64,000 nt of DNA from Microbacterium sp. TNHR37B (lineage in GTDB: Bacteria; Actinomycetota; Actinomycetes; Actinomycetales; Microbacteriaceae), in assembly GCF_001620065.1 (NCBI RefSeq), contig NZ_LQGV01000001.1, forward strand, positions 1 through 64,000. Reading direction: 5' to 3'. The number at the start of each line of letters is the position of its first letter. Within the stretch, counting starts at the first letter, position 1. The notes beneath the pieces were generated by a model. That model was not told the DNA's origin. It worked only from the letters and a program-made list of their open reading frames with translations, and did not search any database. The translations under genes and the position numbers were made by a program. Shown here in pieces: positions 61,545-64,000 of the stretch.

Positions 61545-62462
61545 TCAGCGGGCGCCCGCGGCCACCGTTCCCGTGGCCGTCTCGTCGACGTCCCCGGACG
61601 AACCCCGCTGGAGATCGCCCACCCATGACCGCACGACGAACACCACGCGGAGGACGAGCAGTGACGCCGCGGCTCCCGCGATGCCGTCGATGGCGGTGAC
61701 CCAGGGCAGGGCTCCCCACGCGGCGACGATGCCGGCAGCAACGACCAAGACGACCAGGGCGGGAAGCATCCACGCGCGCGGCGGGGCGGCGTCGGTGGAA
61801 TCGTCGGGCACCTCATCGGGTCGCGCCGCGGACGCCGGCGGCTTCCGGAGCCCCAGGTGCGCGACAGCGCCGGTCCACGTGATCACCGTGATGGTGAGCA
61901 GCGCCGCGCCGATGATCTCGCTGGGGCGGTGGTTGCCGATCACGACGATGGCGGAGGTGGCCAGTGCCATCCACACCCCAACGACAGGCGCGACCCAGCG
62001 CGTCCAGCTCCGGGGCACCACGATGAGGAGTGCTGCGGCGATCACGAGCACGACGACCGCGTGGCCGCTCGGATAACTGACGGCGTCGTCACGCGAATCC
62101 ACCAGCAGCGGACGGTCGAAGATCCTCTTGAATCCCTCGGACGCCAGGACCGCTCCCGGAATCGCCACGGCAACCCAGACGGCCGCGCGCCACTGCCTTC
62201 TCGCGGCCGCGACGGCCACGGCCAGGAGCGTTCCCACGATGATCGTGGCGCGATCGTAGGAGAGGGGCGGAAGGTCGTGCTGGCGGAGCCAGTAGCCGAC
62301 GGTGTCGAACACCTCGTACGTCCACGCCCACCCGTTCTCCAGGGACTGCCCGACCGCCGTCAGGTTGAAGAAGAGGTACAGGACGAAGAAGAGCGCGAAG
62401 GCGACGAGGCCCACCATGGTCATCCCGCCCCGCCCCGAGAAGCGGGTGCGAGAGTGAGGCAT
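61545..62462 (-). CDS. PAP2-superfamily membrane phosphatase
   Basis: The protein has 305 residues with six or more spans. Phosphatase motifs in order: FKRIFDRP (C1-like K-x6-RP), SYPSGHA (C2), and GNHRPSEII (C3, a variant of S-R-x5-H-x3-D with the His/Arg retained). The last 90 residues carry three additional hydrophobic segments. It probably removes phosphate from lipids such as undecaprenyl or phosphatidate. Confidence 0.85.
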   Translation of the reverse strand: MPHSRTRFSGRGGMTMVGLVAFALFFVLYLFFNLTAVGQSLENGWAWTYEVFDTVGYWLRQHDLPPLSYDRATIIVGTLLAVAVAAARRQWRAAVWVAVAIPGAVLASEGFKRIFDRPLLVDSRDDAVSYPSGHAVVVLVIAAALLIVVPRSWTRWVAPVVGVWMALATSAIVVIGNHRPSEIIGAALLTITVITWTGAVAHLGLRKPPASAARPDEVPDDSTDAAPPRAWMLPALVVLVVAAGIVAAWGALPWVTAIDGIAGAAASLLVLRVVFVVRSWVGDLQRGSSGDVDETATGTVAAGAR

Positions 62463-62532
62463 CCTGCCAGCCTATGCGACCCGGCCCCGGCGAACCCCGC
62501 GATCGCCGGGGCCATGGCGGGTCGAGCCCGCC

Positions 62533-64000
62533 TCAGCTGTACGAGCGGATGAAGGTCAGGGCGCGTTCGGTCACCGAAGCCTCGCGTGCCGTGAGCGAGT
62601 CGATCACGGCGCTCATGCGCTCCACGCGGGCACGCCACTCCGGTCCGCGCTGTTCACGGCGGGGGAGTCCCTCCAGAGCCTGCACTTCCCGCCAGGCGGT
62701 GAAGAGGACGGTCTCGTAGAGCTGCTGATCGGCTTCGGCTGCCTGCCCGCGGTGTCCATCGGCGTTTCCGAGCACGGCGATGGCATCCAGTCTCGACAGG
62801 TCGAGGCCCAGCGCCAGTGCGTTCAGCCTTTCGCGGAGCGCGCGCAACTGCGCGCGAGCTCTTCGCGAACCGGCGTCACGGCGCACGATCTGCAGGAGCG
62901 ACCACGCGATCATCGCGAGCGCCTGCACGCCGGTCCACGTCGCGAGGGCGACGGTCCAGTAGAGCGCGGTCGGCGAGACACCGGCGAGCCGAAGGTTGTT
63001 GTACTCCATCTCTCTGCCGAGGTCTGCCAGTCTCGACGCCACGAGCCAACCGGCGGGGACCAGCGAGTCGCTTCCGGGTTGGTTGTAGAGCGGGGGTTCG
63101 GTCGCGACGAAGTGGTAGGCCCCCAGCCTGCTCTTCGTGCCCGTGCTCAGCGTTCCGGTGAGGGGGAGACCGACGCCGTAGGAGCCGTCGTCCCTCACCC
63201 AGAGGGGGAGGATCGCGTGGCCCTCGCTCACCTCCCCAGTTACCGGATCGATGGTGTCCGGGTAGGCCGAGGCCACCTCGCTCTTGATGCGCGCATAGAC
63301 GTCGATAACCTCGAAGTAGTCGAACTGCACGCGACGCTCAGAGCTCTCGTGCGGGCGCACGGTGAGATAGTCGTCCATCGGGAGAAGCGCGACGACGAGT
63401 TCGAGATCCTCCGGCAGCAGTGCGGCGTCGGAGCGCTTCGCGATCGACGCCATCGCCTCCCGTACGAAGTCGACCGACAGCGTCTCGATGTTCGCGGGGT
63501 GCCGCTCGCCGTACGTCGGGTCTGCATAGGGCGGCAGAAGGGCCGGATCGCCCACGAGCTCGAGCGCTGCCAGCGGTCGGTCGCCGACGAGAGGGCGTCC
63601 GTACGTCGCGTCGCCCGCTTCTCGGGCGGACGTCGCCAGGAAGCCCGCTATCAGAGCGATGATGACGGGGAACCCGATCACGGCGAGAGGAACGAAGTCC
63701 GGCGCCAGCGTGTCCACCCTCTTCGCGGGCAGCGGCGTCGGGGGTGTGCCGCTCTTCGCCTCCTCGATGGCCTCGATCAGCATCAGGACCCGTTCGGCGT
63801 GGTGAACCGGCGGCCGGGTTCGGCGGTGAGCGAGATCGAGCGACGCGCGCAGCTCGTCGAGGGTCTCCGTCTTGCCGCCCGTGGCGAGGCGGACCCGGGC
63901 GCGCACTCGCTCCTCTCCCGGCCCGGCCGCGACGCGAGCGGCCTGCGCACTCCCCGCGCGCTTCTTCAATCGGCGCTCGACCTTCGTGAGCGTCGCGACC
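62533..64000 (-). CDS. Hypothetical membrane protein (partial, 5' end off the window)
   Basis: At least 488 codons; the frame remains open to the window edge, so the true start may lie outside it. A TTG at 63969 is the last possible start inside. There is one span at about 95-115 and a second at about 335-360, with an extracytoplasmic region between them (ALLPEDLELVVALLPMDDYL) and a helical cytoplasmic tail. A DUF4239-like character is possible but not firm. Confidence 0.6.
   Translation of the reverse strand, partial: VATLTKVERRLKKRAGSAQAARVAAGPGEERVRARVRLATGGKTETLDELRASLDLAHRRTRPPVHHAERVLMLIEAIEEAKSGTPPTPLPAKRVDTLAPDFVPLAVIGFPVIIALIAGFLATSAREAGDATYGRPLVGDRPLAALELVGDPALLPPYADPTYGERHPANIETLSVDFVREAMASIAKRSDAALLPEDLELVVALLPMDDYLTVRPHESSERRVQFDYFEVIDVYARIKSEVASAYPDTIDPVTGEVSEGHAILPLWVRDDGSYGVGLPLTGTLSTGTKSRLGAYHFVATEPPLYNQPGSDSLVPAGWLVASRLADLGREMEYNNLRLAGVSPTALYWTVALATWTGVQALAMIAWSLLQIVRRDAGSRRARAQLRALRERLNALALGLDLSRLDAIAVLGNADGHRGQAAEADQQLYETVLFTAWREVQALEGLPRREQRGPEWRARVERMSAVIDSLTAREASVTERALTFIRSYS

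Overview
The window is high-GC DNA with actinobacterial gene content and codon use: MobF-type TraA relaxase, DUF2637/Prim-Pol/ArdC conjugation module, CmtR-like metal sensor, GH42/GH3 glycosidases. It looks like a Microbacteriaceae-type genome (for example Microbacterium), although no rRNA or housekeeping marker is present to fix the genus. It is almost entirely accessory DNA, apart from the right-hand 8 kb.

Layout. 1-9.7 kb (minus strand): an actinobacterial conjugation operon read right to left, ArdC-like antirestriction protein > Prim-Pol > DUF2637 > two hypotheticals > ParB-like > TcpC-like > lytic transglycosylase/M23 hydrolase > small membrane protein > second small membrane protein > TrbL/VirB6-like channel protein, which runs off the left edge. 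A TIGR02391-type gene is inserted head-on between the two small membrane-protein genes. 9.8-31.6 kb: cargo. It holds an AraC regulator, AI-2E transporter, paired SMR exporters with TetR, VanZ and DUF1345 membrane proteins, a CmtR-like sensor with a CDF metal exporter, MarR with an epoxide-hydrolase-like enzyme, a glycoside-use cluster (TetR, MFS, GH42, GH3, a truncated epimerase), a lincosamide-nucleotidyltransferase-like gene and assorted single genes. 31.7-35.7 kb: the MobF relaxase/helicase. 35.7-41.5 kb: an overlapping cluster of Vsr endonuclease, cytosine-5 methyltransferase, a protein with two GHKL ATPase modules, and a receiver-domain protein.

From 41.6 to 56.1 kb there are three copies of an identical 43-bp sequence matching the 3' half (anticodon loop to discriminator) of a tRNA-Pro(GGG). 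They are att sites left by tandem integrations; the intact tRNA is not in the window and should lie to the left. Copies 1 and 2 are each followed by a truncated tyrosine-recombinase gene, and short direct repeats resembling integrase arm sites flank the ends. They delimit element A (left edge to att1), element B (about 2.9 kb, a three-gene operon of unknown function) and element C (about 11.5 kb, a defence island). Element C carries a three-gene type II CBASS operon: CD-NTase, an E2-E1 Cap2, and one protein fusing a JAB deconjugase, a TIR domain and a SAVED domain. Beside it are a divergent XRE/ImmA-type pair (CapH/CapP-like) and a divergent pair made of a nuclease-plus-helical-repeat protein and a SIR2 protein.

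Right of att3 (56.1-64 kb) lies a truncated, frameshifted response regulator, decayed gene remnants and ordinary chromosomal genes (diacylglycerol kinase family, PAP2 phosphatase, small membrane proteins). The most striking features are the JAB-TIR-SAVED fusion, the receiver/GHKL-coupled methyltransferase cluster, and the tandem tRNA att array that collected them.
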